Source: Periplaneta americana (taxonomy: Eukaryota; Arthropoda; Insecta; Blattodea; Blattidae). Taken from it: a DNA stretch of 64,000 nt. The notes under the pieces were generated by a model. It was not told where the DNA came from, did not search any database, and saw only the letters and a program-made list of their open reading frames with translations. A program made the translations under genes and the position numbers. Each line of letters begins with the position of its first letter. The stretch's first letter is position 1. Of the stretch, positions 31,996 to 42,236 are shown piece by piece. The DNA lies in the NCBI RefSeq assembly GCF_040183065.1, contig NC_091130.1, positions 121,604,914 through 121,668,913 on the forward strand. Reading direction: 5' to 3'.

Positions 31996-32603
31996 TGTGC
32001 AATTAAGAATTTTTGTAGTAGCAAGGCAGGGAAATGATATATAGATTGAAGAAATGGAAGACGCGTAGAAGATACAGTAGGTCTCAAGTCACAAAATCAA
32101 CAATGACAAGGCAGGGAGAAAGGAAAGAAAGAGCCTCAAGAATATCTTGTTATGTCAAACACACTCCAGTTGTTCGAGTTCGGTGATCGTGATAGTGTGG
32201 GGAACGACGCTCCATATCATTTGATGAGTTCGCTTCCTCTTGTGACCGGTCGGTCACTTGGATAACATCTCTACTGGACCCCTGCTTCGACACAGACAGG
32301 GCCGTGTCAAAACTCGAGTATTGCCTCTTGAATTCTAACGTCTACTTTTCTCTGCAAATTCCATCATCATTCCATTCCATTACATAGAGAGTGAGAAAGG
32401 AAATATTCGACAAGAAACATACTCAAATTTTACAAGCTTTGTAGGCTTTCATAACGACTCTAATCAGGAATTTAATTTAAGTAAATTGAAAACAGAACAA
32501 TCAGACTTACTAGTTAGATTTGAAATTAGCTTAATAACAGAGTTCCCTTGCAGGAAACCAGAAGTCACTAGATAGCTTTTCGAACATAATATAAAGAATG
32601 GAT
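31996..32603. other. Intergenic DNA, no feature recognised
   Basis: No gene or repeat signature that I can support. The last bases (from about 32604) begin the repeat module shared with 17650 and 18866. Confidence 0.45.
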
Positions 32604-32630
32604 CAAGTGCATTTATTGATACATAATATA

Positions 32631-33340
32631 CAGGGTGTTTCCGACGTGGTATTACATACTTTCAGGAATGTTGTCGAAGGGCACATGTATCAATTTGAGA
32701 TAGGAAGCCTGGTCCGCAAATGACCGAGTTGAAAGTTACAAGCAAAAATAATTGTGTGGAAATGAAATAATTTTATTCCTCTGTACACTTTATTTATGTG
32801 TATTTATCTGTACATCTTACACATACTGTATTCATCTGACGTTGTTTACGTTATCCATTCCATTCAGTGCGCTGTCTGAGAGATGGGCACAGGAAAGTAC
32901 ACTAAACAATGCAGATAGCGTAATGTGCAACGGACATGGTCTGTCCTGATATGCACGTCTGTAGACAGCAGTTTATGTGTACAAGTTGCAGTGTCCAGTC
33001 GATCAGTCCTAATAAAATGGAGGAGTACACGAGAGCAGAATGATCAGACATGATTTTCGATTATGGATGAGCCAATGGGATCAGTAGACAAGCTCACAGA
33101 TTGTATCGGACAAGTACCCACGTAGGAGATATCCGGCCCATACCATCTTTCCACGACTGTTCGAAAGGTTAAGGGAAGGAGGGCAGTGGTGCCAAATTAC
33201 ATTTCCATTTCCAAACAACTATTTTTGCTTATAACTTTCGAGTCAGTCATTTCCGGATCATAGTTCCTTACCTCAAATTGATACATTTGCCCTTCGCCAG
33301 CATCCCTGAAAGTTTGTAACACCACCTCGGAAACATCCTG
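32631..33340 (+). mobile_element. Mariner-type element with 120-bp inverted repeats
   Basis: The ends CAGGRTGTTTCCGASGTGGT extend inward as inverted repeats of about 120 bp. TA lies at 32629-32630 and 33341-33342. A decayed N-terminal transposase domain is inside (33017-33198). At 710 bp it is an internally deleted, non-autonomous copy. Confidence 0.9.
33017..33198 (+). pseudogene. DUF4817-like N-terminal transposase domain
   Basis: The frame starts MEEYTRAE, then a stop, then SDMIFDYG, stop, ANGISRQAHRLYR. After a one-base shift comes YPRRRYPAHTIFPRLFERLR. This order (YGEANGN-like, R.LY...YP.RR.P...TF..L...LRE) is the helix-turn-helix region found in front of many insect mariner-type transposases. 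The DDE domain is absent. Confidence 0.75.
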
Positions 33341-33344
33341 TATA

Positions 33345-34260
33345 CAGAGGATCGAACTGAAAGTGATGAGCAACACATTGCTATAATTTCAATTTCAACA
33401 ATATAACAAAAACTATAATATGATCATAATCTACAGACTTTACACTATGTATTGACATTATATTGTGACATAATTAACTTCCATCATGTGACCACAGGCA
33501 TTGTTTGCAAAATGGTCGACGATGGTTCGTTTCGACAGCGTGCTCTCATTAAATTCCTTGTTAAAGAAGAAAAATCTGCTGCTGAAATTCATCTCAGACT
33601 TGAGCGTGCATACGGGTGCCAGCAGTGTCAGGATGTGGGTGAAACATTTCGAAGATGGGAACGTGAGCATCCAAGATGAGCCTCGTAGCTGTCGCCCTAA
33701 CCTGTCTCCATGGAACGCAACAAGGAGGGAGTTGATGAGTTCTGGGATGAATTTTGGTTGAATTTCTTGAACCTGGACAGACGTCCTCTATATTCAGACA
33801 GTTTTGAAGCTCCGTCGTGCATTGCGTGAGAAATGCCCTGGAAAGAATATCATCCTGCAACACGATAACGCGTGGCCTCACACTGATCGTGTCACCGTGG
33901 AGAAAATCAGAACATTTGGGTGGGAAACTCTTCCGCAATCTCCCTACAGCCCGGACTTGGAACTCTCTGACTACCATCTTTTCGGTTCTGTAAAGGAGCA
34001 GCTGCGAGGCCAACGCTACGAGACGCTGGAGGACATCAGGAAAGTAGTGCGTCAGTGTCTTCGGGAAGATGAAACGGACTTCACAGCAAGGGAATTTTCA
34101 AACTTACAGAACGGCGGGAAAAATGTGTGCAAAGAAATGGAGATCATGTCGAAAAGTGACAGAAAAGTCTGTAGATTAAGATGATGTACTTGGCTTGTTT
34201 AAAAAATTAAAATTAAGATTTATAATAATGGGTTGCTCATGACTTTCATTATGATCCTCG
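33345..34260 (+). mobile_element. mariner element, internally deleted, 916 bp
   Basis: About 40-bp inverted ends (left CAGAGGATCGAACTGAAAGT; right, inverted, CGAGGATCATAATGAAAGTC) are flanked by TA (33343-33344, 34261-34262). It lies immediately next to the element ending at 33340: the two TA dinucleotides are adjacent. It contains a broken mariner transposase gene. Confidence 0.88.
33490..34184 (+). pseudogene. mariner transposase (DD34D), middle deleted
   Basis: N-terminal part: MVDDGSFRQRALIKFLVKEE, then RMWVKHFEDGNVSIQDEPRS, the paired helix-turn-helix region. The sequence then jumps to LKLRRALREKCPGKN, QHDNAWPHTDRV and SPYSPDLELSDYHLFGSVKE. The spacing from D of HDN to D of SDYHLF is 34 residues, as in mariner. 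The linker and the first catalytic Asp are missing, as expected from an internal deletion of roughly 150 codons. Frame changes near 33600 and 33770 also inactivate it. The C-terminal 126 codons (33804-34184) remain open. Confidence 0.88.
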
Positions 34261-34262
34261 TA

Positions 34263-34395
34263 CAAACACATATACACATAATCCTTCTCACGAGCCTGTA
34301 CGGTCATTCGTGCTATAACTGTGCACTATTTGAATCTTCAGAAAGAGATAGTAATAAAATAATAAAATAACAACAATAATATCAATAATAATTAT
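34263..34395 (+). repeat. Interspersed repeat shared with 18866-19000
   Basis: CAAACACATATACACATAATCC, CACGAGCCTGTACGG and a trailing (ATA)n match the sequence that follows the Helitron. The left half of the module is at 32604-32628, separated by the two TA-target elements. Confidence 0.65.
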
Positions 34396-34510
34396 TATTA
34401 CCATTATCTTTATTACTAATATTGTTATCATTATCACAAATATAACTAATGCAATATCGTACCAAATTTGAATAATTAATCGAAATAATAAATATAATTG
34501 TAAGATATAA

Positions 34511-35219
34511 AATAGTAATATGTGTTACAAGAGCGGTATGTTGAAGTTTTCGTGTTCGAGGAAAAGTTTGAAAAAGCAAAACGTAGTTGAGCTTTTTTAA
34601 TTTTCGAGAATTGAAAGAAAACATACCGCTCGTGTATCGTACATTATTTTGTGCGAAGATCGTTTATTACATACATGAAAGAGGAATTCCTAATTAGTTG
34701 CAATGAAATCTCCATCTTGGTTTCTGTTCAATGACGGCAAATTTGCAAAACAAAAATATCTATCTTCAACATTGTTGCTTTAAAATGCTTTCTGTGTTAC
34801 TGTACTCCAGCAGGCCGTGATATATGTCTGTCTTTTTTTTCCTCCAGTCTATGATGAGTCTGGAATCTTGTTGATTTTTTCACGGCTTCCTTAATGTTAC
34901 TTGCATCACGAATGCAGAAACATTAGTGGAGTTGTAGAGTTTACTTAATTTTGCAAATATTTAAAAACAATAATTAACAGTGCAATTTAGGTGAAATTGC
35001 AGTGGTAAGTTTCCAATTTATAATTATTACTATATTGAACGTCTCTAAAAATAATATGTTAAAAGCCTAAAGCAATAAAATCAATATGTCACTTAAGCGG
35101 TAAGAAGAGAGAAAATGTTATGTGTGTTAGGTTGGGAATACCGAATGTGGAATTGTAGACTTTCCGAAGATTGGTTTTGTGCGGAAACCAAGCAAATACG
35201 CACGATCTCGCACAAAAAA
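34511..35219 (+). repeat. 710-bp interspersed repeat of unknown class, copy 1
   Basis: It starts AGTAATATGTGTTACAAGAG and ends GATCTCGCACAAAA. A nearly full-length inverted copy lies at 42862-43542. The first 125 bp form a hairpin (GAGCGGTATGTT against AACATACCGCTC), and the last 50 bp another (TTTTGTGCG against CGCACAAAA). An internal replacement at about 34830-34920 distinguishes the copies. There is no coding signature in either. Confidence 0.8.
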
Positions 35220-35225
35220 TTAAGT

Positions 35226-35350
35226 CATTCACTCATTGTGTTCTGCCCTGGGGCAGGTCATTCACTGCAAACCCAGCTTTCTCTAATCTTATTTTAATAT
35301 TTTCGGTATTCCTCTTTGTCTTCTTATATGGTCCATACTGGTTGAACCGT
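35226..35350 (-). pseudogene. RTE-like family B LINE, extreme C-terminus
   Basis: Minus strand: NQYGPYKKTKRNTENIKIRL, then AGFAVNDLPQGRTQ and a stop. This is the last stretch of the family also seen at 36885-36960, followed by the CTGCCC...CAGAAC ending and imperfect GAAT repeats. It is strongly 5' truncated. Confidence 0.65.
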
Positions 35351-35446
35351 AAGTAATATCATTAATTTCAAGGGGTTATTTCTGGAAATATAAAAAAAAA
35401 AAAAACGTTTGGTACAATTTTGCTTCTTTGTACTTTCCTTTTCGAC

Positions 35447-35697
35447 CTGTGGAGTAACGGTCAGCGCGTCTGGCTGCGAAACCAGGTGGCCCGGGTTCGA
35501 ATCCCGGTCGGGGCAAGTTATCTGGTTGAGGTTTTTCCGGGGTTTTCCCTCAACCCAATACGAGCAAATGCTGGGTAACTTTCGGTGCTGGACCCCGGAC
35601 TCATTTCACCGGCATTATCACCTTCATATAATTCAGACGCTAAATAACCTAGATGTTGATACAGCATCGTAAAATAACCCAATAAAATTAAAAAAAA
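35447..35697 (+). mobile_element. tRNA-headed SINE with 12-bp target duplication
   Basis: Head GAGTAACGGTCAGCGCGTC (box A region) and GGTTCGAATCC (box B) are followed by a body with GGGGTTTTCCCTCAACCC. The element ends CGTAAAATAACCCAATAAAA with an A-rich tail. The flanking duplications are TTCCTTTTCGAC at 35435-35446 and 35698-35709. The complete 251-bp copy defines the family seen also at 8871-9116 and 7195-7350. Confidence 0.93.
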
Positions 35698-35961
35698 TTC
35701 CTTTTCGACAAAAAAAAAATTATTTTATAGGAAATATTTCACAGCCCATTTTGGGAAATGGACAGACAGAATAAGAAATGAAGATATGGTGGAAAGAGTG
35801 AGTGAAGAAAGAATAATGCTGAAACTAATCAGGAAGAGAAAAAGGAATTTGTTGGGTGTCTGTTTGAGAAGAACCTGCGTACTGAAGGTGCACTGAAAGG
35901 AATGGTGAACGGGACAGAAGTTCGTGGCAGAAGGATTATCTGATGATAGATGACATTAAGG

Positions 35962-36879
35962 CAGCGATGGGCATTTGAGTGCATTTGACCTCCGTGCGCG
36001 CGGGGAATTCCAAGTGCGAGCGCTGTAGTGTGCCAGCAGCTATAACAGATCTTACAGCTTTTAAATGAGCTGAATTTAGGACTTCAGGGAAAAGAAATTC
36101 TTAATACACAATTTGCAGATAGAATTGCAGCTTTTAAGGAGAAATTGCTGTTATGGATATTTAAAATGCAAAAGGGCGAAATATATAATTTCCCATCCTT
36201 ATTTAAGCGCATAGAATTTTGAACAATGAAAATTTCGAAATGTACGCATGTGTTCTATCCGGTCTATTGGAGGAATTTACATCAAGTTTCCACGATTTAG
36301 ATTGCCTGGAAATGGATTTGCGTATTTTTGCTACATGTTCTGATTCCAACTGATTATTGATAACGCCCCCCCTTCATTATAGTGTGAATTGATTGACCTG
36401 CGATGTGATCGAGAGATGCGAGGGAAATATGATTCATGGTCGAGTCTTATGCAGTTTTATGACGGATTCCCAAGAGGACGCTTTCCCAATCTGCATAAGC
36501 TGTGTGAGAAAGTTTTTTGTTTATTTGGTTCCACTTATAGATGTGACCAGTTATTTTCTATTACGAAAATAAATAAATCTCAAACAAGAAATGATGGGCT
36601 TTTAACGGCAGTTCTTCGCATAGCGTGTGCTAATACAGTTTCTCCAAATCTTGAGAAATTGAGTAATATGAATTAATGTGCAACAGATATGTTTTGTTTT
36701 GTGTTTAAGGAAGTGTTTCATTACTTTGTGTTCTTATTTAGTTTGGTAGAATAACATTTTCTTCTGAAACATACAGTACGTACCGCAACTTGAATAAACC
36801 GGTTTTCGTGCACTCTATAAGCACACTTCTCTCGTAGTACACCGTGCAAGCACAGAGTGCATAATTCTGCCCAACCCTG
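35962..36879 (+). mobile_element. hAT element with perfect 8-bp target duplication
   Basis: The ends are CAGCGATGGGCA (left) and, inverted, CAGGGTTGGGCA (right), flanked by CATTAAGG at 35954-35961 and 36880-36887. An 8-bp duplication and CAGNG-type ends define hAT elements. The 918-bp element carries C-terminal transposase sequence only. Confidence 0.92.
36065..36676 (+). pseudogene. hAT transposase (GTF2IRD2-like), C-terminal half
   Basis: 36065-36225 reads NELNLGLQGKEILNTQFADR, then IAAFKEKLLLW, the segment preceding the dimerisation domain in GTF2IRD2/ZBED-type hAT proteins. A degraded stretch follows. 36389-36676 is open with LRCDREMRGKYDSWSSLMQF, FPNLHKLCEKVFCLFGSTYR and CDQLFSITKINKSQTRN. 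STY.C.QLFS..K..KS..R is the hAT C-terminal dimerisation signature. No start and no catalytic N-terminal half; stops lie between the blocks. Confidence 0.82.
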
Positions 36880-37012
36880 CATTAAGGTTATACGGATCGT
36901 ATTCGGAGACTAAAAGGAAGGCAGAAAATAGGAAAGATTGGAGAATAGTGAGTTTGCTGTAAAAGATTTTCCCTTGGGCAGAAAACTATGAATGAATGAA
37001 TGAATGAATGTA

Positions 37013-37490
37013 AAGAAGAGTAGGAAATGAAAATGGGAATAAATTGATGAAGAAAGGAGGAAAAGTAAAAAAGATGGGAACATGAGAAAAGGATATGAGG
37101 ACATAGGAAGAAAGAACAATAAAGAAAGTTGAAGGTAAAATGCCAAAATTAAAAGAAGACGAGTGGCAAAAATAGAGGAAAATGTAGAAAGAATTGCTTG
37201 TAAAATAATGTGTTTAATAGCTATTTTATTTTCATTTATATATATTTATTCCTATAACTATTACCAGTTGCCATTGACAAAGAGTACCGTGATACAATAA
37301 ATATAAAGAAATGGCTTGAGGCTTTATGAAACATATTTTTGTTGTTACAGTGAAAAATAACAAATTGAAATAGATTGAAACAAAATAATATACGAAGTAA
37401 CGTCAAGAAGATGTGAATGGAAGACATGGTCTATGTATATAATGCCTGAAAATAGCTAATGATCCTTTGCGTGTTTGTTTTTAAAATAGT
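37013..37490. other. A/G-rich intergenic DNA
   Basis: 37013-37200 is strongly purine-biased on the plus strand. No coding signature. Confidence 0.5.
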
Positions 37491-37680
37491 GGGTGCTATG
37501 CATAGACATTTCGTTAGCACGCGCTACGAGCGTGCTAAACTAGCCCCGGCTATCGACTGATTATTTGTACAGGATTCATATCACAACATATCGCTAACAC
37601 TGGTTTATGAATACGAAAAACGGTAGTTCGCTCATCATCCACCGGAAGCCCGTGCTAAGAATGTGTATGAATATGACCCC
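37491..37680. mobile_element. MITE, GGGTGCTATGCATAGACA family, copy A
   Basis: The 190-bp element starts GGGTGCTATGCATAGACATT and ends ATGTGTATGAATATGACCCC, imperfect inverses of each other. A second copy at 41776-41958 is about as long and similar throughout (GCCCCGGCTATC, CACTGGTTTATGAATACG, CATCCACCGGAAGCCCG). Confidence 0.8.
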
Positions 37681-38868
37681 ATGTGTTTAATCTGTAACTA
37701 AAGTCAGTGTATTGATATTAGTATCTCTTTGTTGTTACCTATTGCTTTAAAAAGAATGTGTTTAACTTGTAATTTTAATTCAATTTTTCTACCATTCCTT
37801 TACTATTTGTTTTTTAAATCTTTTGTATTACACCCACTATTATATATTGCCCTTCAAGAATTTCGTTATTCGTTAGTTATAAGTCATTACTTTTGTTATT
37901 ATTTTAATTGTTGTACTTGTTCCTGAATCACGTACGTAACTTGTAACCGTAAATCATTCCTTGTAATATCCTCTTATTACTCTTAACTGTTCCATTGGTC
38001 ATGAATTAAGTATTAATTTGAAAATGTAAGTCAAACTTTGTTATATTAATCTACTATTGATTATCTTTTTAAGGTCGTGTATTTACTCTGAAACGGTTAG
38101 ACATTCTTGTATATCTTTTGCATTGATTATTCCTCAAACATCTCATTAATCTCTAACAGGATCCATTCTTTCATTAAGGTGCATTCTTCTACATGATTGA
38201 TGTGAATTGTAACAGTGACCACAATTTTATATTATAATTTTACTATTGTTTATCGGTTATAAAATATGTATTTTGATGCCAACTATAACCCTAATATACC
38301 TCAGAGCGAAATAGGGTTTATTAAATTGGATAATAAAAAAAATGTAGAAAGAAAATAAAAAAAATAAAGAGCGTAAAGAAGAGTTGAAAGAGGAAAATAT
38401 AAAAGGAACAAAATTATTCTTTTTCTCTATATTACAATAATGCATTTCATGAATTAAATCACATTGTTACGAAAAATAATGGTATGGAAATATGTAATTC
38501 GTAATGACAGTGTAGCTGTCTCAACAACAAAGTTATTTCTCTCGTATTATACGCAGAGATATTCTATTGAAGTATTTAATCGCCTAGAGGCCTGCTGTAT
38601 TAATTCAAAGAGAAAACACAATGGTAAGTAACTTAGTATTCGAAGAATTAAAGATTCCCGCAGTTTGAGTGTCTGATGCTCGTAGTAATAAACGAGATTT
38701 GTGTCAGCTTACTAATTAAGTTGTAATTTGATTCTCATTCACGGAATTTGATGTTACTCAACGCTACTACCTTCATGAAACACGGAAAATGTGTCTCCCT
38801 TAAAGGACATTTTTATTCTACTATTTTTTTCAGTATGCCTATTTTATATGGATCAAATATCAGTGTTA
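37681..38868. other. AT-rich intergenic DNA, no feature recognised
   Basis: No coding signature or terminal repeats; short open stretches are low complexity. Confidence 0.5.
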
Positions 38869-39062
38869 AGGCTGGTCCACAGTAAACCGAGAACGAAAAG
38901 AACAACGAGAACGAGAACGGAAATAATGTTAAAATAAATGTACTTAAATATGACCATTCACAATTAACTATTGTGAACGCTCATATTTAAATACATTTAT
39001 TTTAACATTACTTCCGTTCTCGTTCTCGTCATTTCCGTTCCCGGTTTATTGTGAACCAGCCT
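38869..39062. mobile_element. TTA-duplicating MITE, 194 bp
   Basis: Left AGGCTGGTCCACAGTAAACC and inverted right AGGCTGGTTCACAATAAACC are flanked by TTA (38866-38868, 39063-39065). It is almost wholly self-complementary, with ATTCACAATTA / TATTGTGAACG at the centre. The smallest and most palindromic of the three copies in the window. Confidence 0.88.
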
Positions 39063-39065
39063 TTA

Positions 39066-39871
39066 GGGATGTAAATGCTAGGGGAATTCGGTTTAGTTCT
39101 TTGAGGTGAAAACGTGTATTATTTTTCTCTTGTCAGAACTGTATTATGTGCTCTTTCTTTTACTCTCCCCGTTCCAAAATATGGTATAGTAACAAACAAG
39201 TTTGATTATTGCACATGTGCGCACGAAATGTTTCGCGGTGTGGTATTGTGTTCAATAGTGAAGGGACTATAAGATAGTGCAGTTGTGAATGTTTCTAATC
39301 TTCTGTAGTACATCAGAATATAATATTTAAATAGTTCATTATGAACAGAACTCAAATGAGGCACCTGTTGTGGTGTTCTGTTGCAGAAAATGTAACACCA
39401 ACCCAGTTAATTTTGAATACAACATCTAAGGCTCAACAGTCGTACAAAAACGGGTTATAATTTATTGCAGTTTTTATGTTGATTTGCCTCTCTCAAAACT
39501 TTGTTTGTTTTATTTATTATTAATTTGACATCCCACAGAATGAAATATACCTACCTAATGTTTTTGTTTTTCTTATGTTAATTTATTAAACAAATAAATA
39601 TCTAGAATGTGCATTACAGTTACATTATATTATTGAGAACTTTAAGAAATCTATAACATATTTTGTAACAGAATTAATTACATCTTTCTATACCATATTT
39701 TGAAACAGAGAGAGGAGTTATTAACATATAAGTGAAAATTCCGTCAATAGCATACCTATTTTAAGAAATTTACAATTCATTTTGGACATGGTCAGCTAAG
39801 CCCCTTATTAATGCTATATAGCAATAAATTTAAATATTTTTATTCAATCTTATGTTTTAACACTGATATTA
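39066..39871. other. AT-rich intergenic DNA, no feature recognised
   Basis: No gene or repeat signature seen. Confidence 0.5.
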
Positions 39872-40155
39872 TACATGGACATCATTTTATTTTTACTTCA
39901 ATTTTTATTGTGCCTGAGTTTTTTAATGTACTTCACTTCCACTCCTTCTAGTAGCAAACTTCCACACACAACCACAGCCGCATGCAGTCAAAGTCGCTTT
40001 ACAGCAGCCGTGGCGAAAAGGCCATGGTGCGCCGAGCCACTGTGTAAGCTGCAACGTGCATAGCACCTATGGAGGGAGGCGGACAACCGAAGGGGAAGTT
40101 AATGTTTAGGACGTGTAACGAAGAAAGAAATGAACAAGAAAACATAGGACACATT

Positions 40156-40500
40156 TTCACAACCTAAAATTAATTGTCTTCAGAATGTCTCTGCGGCAAA
40201 GTTTCAAAATCAGGAATTATGTCACTTACTGCCAATCGTAGTTCATCACGAAGGTATTTGTCAGTCGTGATCTAAATTTGATTTTTACTATTTTCATTGT
40301 TGAAAATAATTTTTCACAAACGTAAGTTACAGCGAACATGGCTTCAACAGAGCAAGCGAAAGAACGAAGCTTCGGATATTTATTTTTTGCCAAAGATTTG
40401 AAAAGTTCAATATCTGTCAAGCCTTACATCTTTCATTTAACGTCACATTGTAAATCTGTGAGTTTAAATTGAAAATCTAACCGCATTATTCGTACATCTG
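40156..40500 (-). pseudogene. hAT transposase C-terminal dimerisation region
   Basis: Minus strand: MRLDFQFKLTDLQCDVK, stops, then 64 open codons ILFKSLAKNKYPKL-like to AMFAVTYVCEKLFSTMKIVK and KFRSRLT. After a frameshift comes RDELRLAVSDIIPDFETLPQ and a natural stop near 40156. TYVCE.LFS.MK..K...RSRLT is the hAT dimerisation motif. The N-terminal half with the catalytic Asp residues is missing. Confidence 0.82.
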
Positions 40501-40524
40501 CTGTAAAAGAATCGACGTACAGAG

Positions 40525-40525
<1 letters not shown>

Positions 40526-40575
<50 letters not shown>
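40526..40575. repeat. (TAA)n microsatellite
   Basis: About 16 uninterrupted AAT units inside the hAT element at 40005-40917. Confidence 0.95.
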
Positions 40576-40581
<6 letters not shown>

Positions 40582-41394
40582 AATCTTTTAATGTTTCATC
40601 AGTAACATGTAGTAACTTATAATGCCGTTTTATGTTATACAACCATTTTCCATGTTATACAAATCATATATTTAATATTTTCATCATATTGTAAGCAAAA
40701 GAATGCATCCTCCCATCCTACTTGAAACTTTCGTTTTTTATAGAGATACATGGTTTCGAGAGAGATATTGCGACGATACGCCACTCGCAGGTCCGAGATA
40801 AATACAAATAGAACGGAGTTTGACTCCAGTGAGTAAGAGGGTGGGGGTTGTAGGTAGGAAGCGAGAGAAGCACTGCGAGCCACAATGTGCTCGTGAGTCA
40901 CATTTTCGCCGCGGCTGCTTTACGGTCATAGTAAGCAGTACAGAGTGAGTATAGTATGTTCCAGAAATATGATCGCATATTTCAGTGAAGAAACAGCATT
41001 CATTCAATATTGAATCATATTTTCGCACAGGTACGTACTGTGCGTTCGTTTAGTTACGCTGCATCCCGGTTTCCCCCACCCGTTTCTGCTGGCCCCACTG
41101 TAATGGTTAGTGACTGGGCTGTCTTAGCTCTTTTCTGAAAACATTTTCAGTTAGGAATTGGACTTCTACGTAATATTATACAACTATTTAAAGTAATTTA
41201 AATAAAAGGGCCTCGTAAAGTAAGTAATTGTCACGTGATTTCCCCCCTTTCTAATACCCTCCAACATAACCACATGGACGGACAGTAGATAGCATATCTG
41301 AGTAAATTTATCAATGCGGATCGGGCAGAAGTGAAGATTGAATCGACAGTACGTAAAGTACAGTTATAGAGTAGGTACAGAATTATTTCAACAG

Positions 41395-41636
41395 GCGTAC
41401 GATTTTGGCGCATACATGTCGCCTGATTTGAGTGCTTTGCATTATTTCTTTGGAGTTACTGTGAAACAGTTGTGTTTGCTAAACATCCTACAACAATAGA
41501 AGAATTAAATAATTGTTATATTCAAGAAACCATACATTCAATTTCAGAAGTTATGCTTGAAAACGTTTCTGATAATATGCACAAAAGAATTGAAGCCTGT
41601 ATCGAAATGAACGATCACCATTTTCAATAATTTGTT
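41395..41636 (+). pseudogene. Mariner-type transposase C-terminus
   Basis: It reads MSPDLSALHYFF, then after a shift CETVVFAKHPTTIEELNNCY, IQETIHSISEVMLENVSDNM and HKRIEACIEMNDHHFQ with a stop. SPDL..L.YF.W...K..V....PTTI.EL and the R...CI...GH.. tail are typical of mariner-type transposases. It identifies the otherwise anonymous CAGGGACATCATTTT family. The position of the last catalytic residue is His (ALHYFF), so this copy is inactive as read. Confidence 0.8.
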
Positions 41637-41775
41637 TAAATGTCCATATTTTGATTATTTTTAAAATTTAAATGCATTGTAAATATTGTATGCTAATGTG
41701 CTGTAGACAGTATACTATACATTGCATAACAAATACGTCCGCTTGGATAGTTCAGTTAGTGAGTAAAAACACTTA

Positions 41776-41958
41776 GGGTGCTATGCATAGACATTTCGCT
41801 AGACCGCGCTACGAGTGTGCTAAAATAGCCCCGGCTATCAACTGGTTACTTGTACGGGATTCATATCATATCGCTAACACTGGTTTATGAATACGGAAAA
41901 CGTTAGTTCGCTGGTCATCCACCGGAAGCCCGCGCTAAGAATGTCTATGAATAAGGTC
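41776..41958. mobile_element. MITE, GGGTGCTATGCATAGACA family, copy B
   Basis: It starts GGGTGCTATGCATAGACATT and ends ATGTCTATGAATAAGGTC. It is bracketed by CTTA (41772-41775, 41959-41962). The sister mariner copy at about 29458-29480 reads AAAACACTTATTCTTAATAC without it, which marks the insertion point. Confidence 0.85.
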
Positions 41959-42236
41959 CTTACTGTTAATACTGTACTGTATTTTGATTAAATAAAAACC
42001 TGACGAAAATGATCAAACTCAAAATCATAACATTTCCTAGTTTACGTAAATTGATGCACTACTTTTCTTCCCTCCTATATCTAGTAAAGTTATTGGTATT
42101 GTATTTTACACTAGTGTTGTCCAACTTCGGTCGTGGAAGGGGGTAGCAAACAATGTATCCGGTTCTCAATCGTTAATCCAAAGTATAGTAAAGTTAATAT
42201 TGCAAATGTTAGTAAAAACAAAATGATGTCACTGTA

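Larger units (their letters stand above)
35755..37012 (+). pseudogene. RTE-like family B LINE, C-terminus, split by a hAT element
   Basis: 35755-35961 reads WTDRIRNEDMVERVSEERIM, then LIRKRKRN and MIDDIKA. After the hAT insertion (35962-36879) it resumes with RLYGSYSETKRKAENRKDWR. A stop, the CTTGGGCAGAAAACTATG ending and a (GAAT)n tail follow to 37012. The block matches the C-terminal region of the minus-strand LINE at 55396-56240 (ERVGEERMVLKVIRKR), so they are one family. RT and endonuclease are absent. Confidence 0.8.
40005..40917 (-). mobile_element. hAT element, 913 bp
   Basis: The ends CAGCCGTGGCGAAAA and inverse CAGCCGCGGCGAAAA are flanked by CTTTACAG (39997-40004) and CTTTACGG (40918-40925), an 8-bp duplication with one mismatch. 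It contains the C-terminal part of a hAT transposase on the minus strand and a (TAA)n tract. The strand is taken from the coding remnant. Confidence 0.9.
39874..42234 (+). mobile_element. Mariner-type element, copy 3 (longest), with nested elements
   Basis: The ends CATGGACATCATTTTATTTT and inverse CAGTGACATCATTTTGTTTT are flanked by TA (39872-39873, 42235-42236). Sequence order matches the copies at 28651 and 49606, but about 200 bp more transposase sequence is kept at 41395-41636. A hAT element (40005-40917) and a 183-bp MITE (41776-41958) are inserted in it. Confidence 0.88.
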
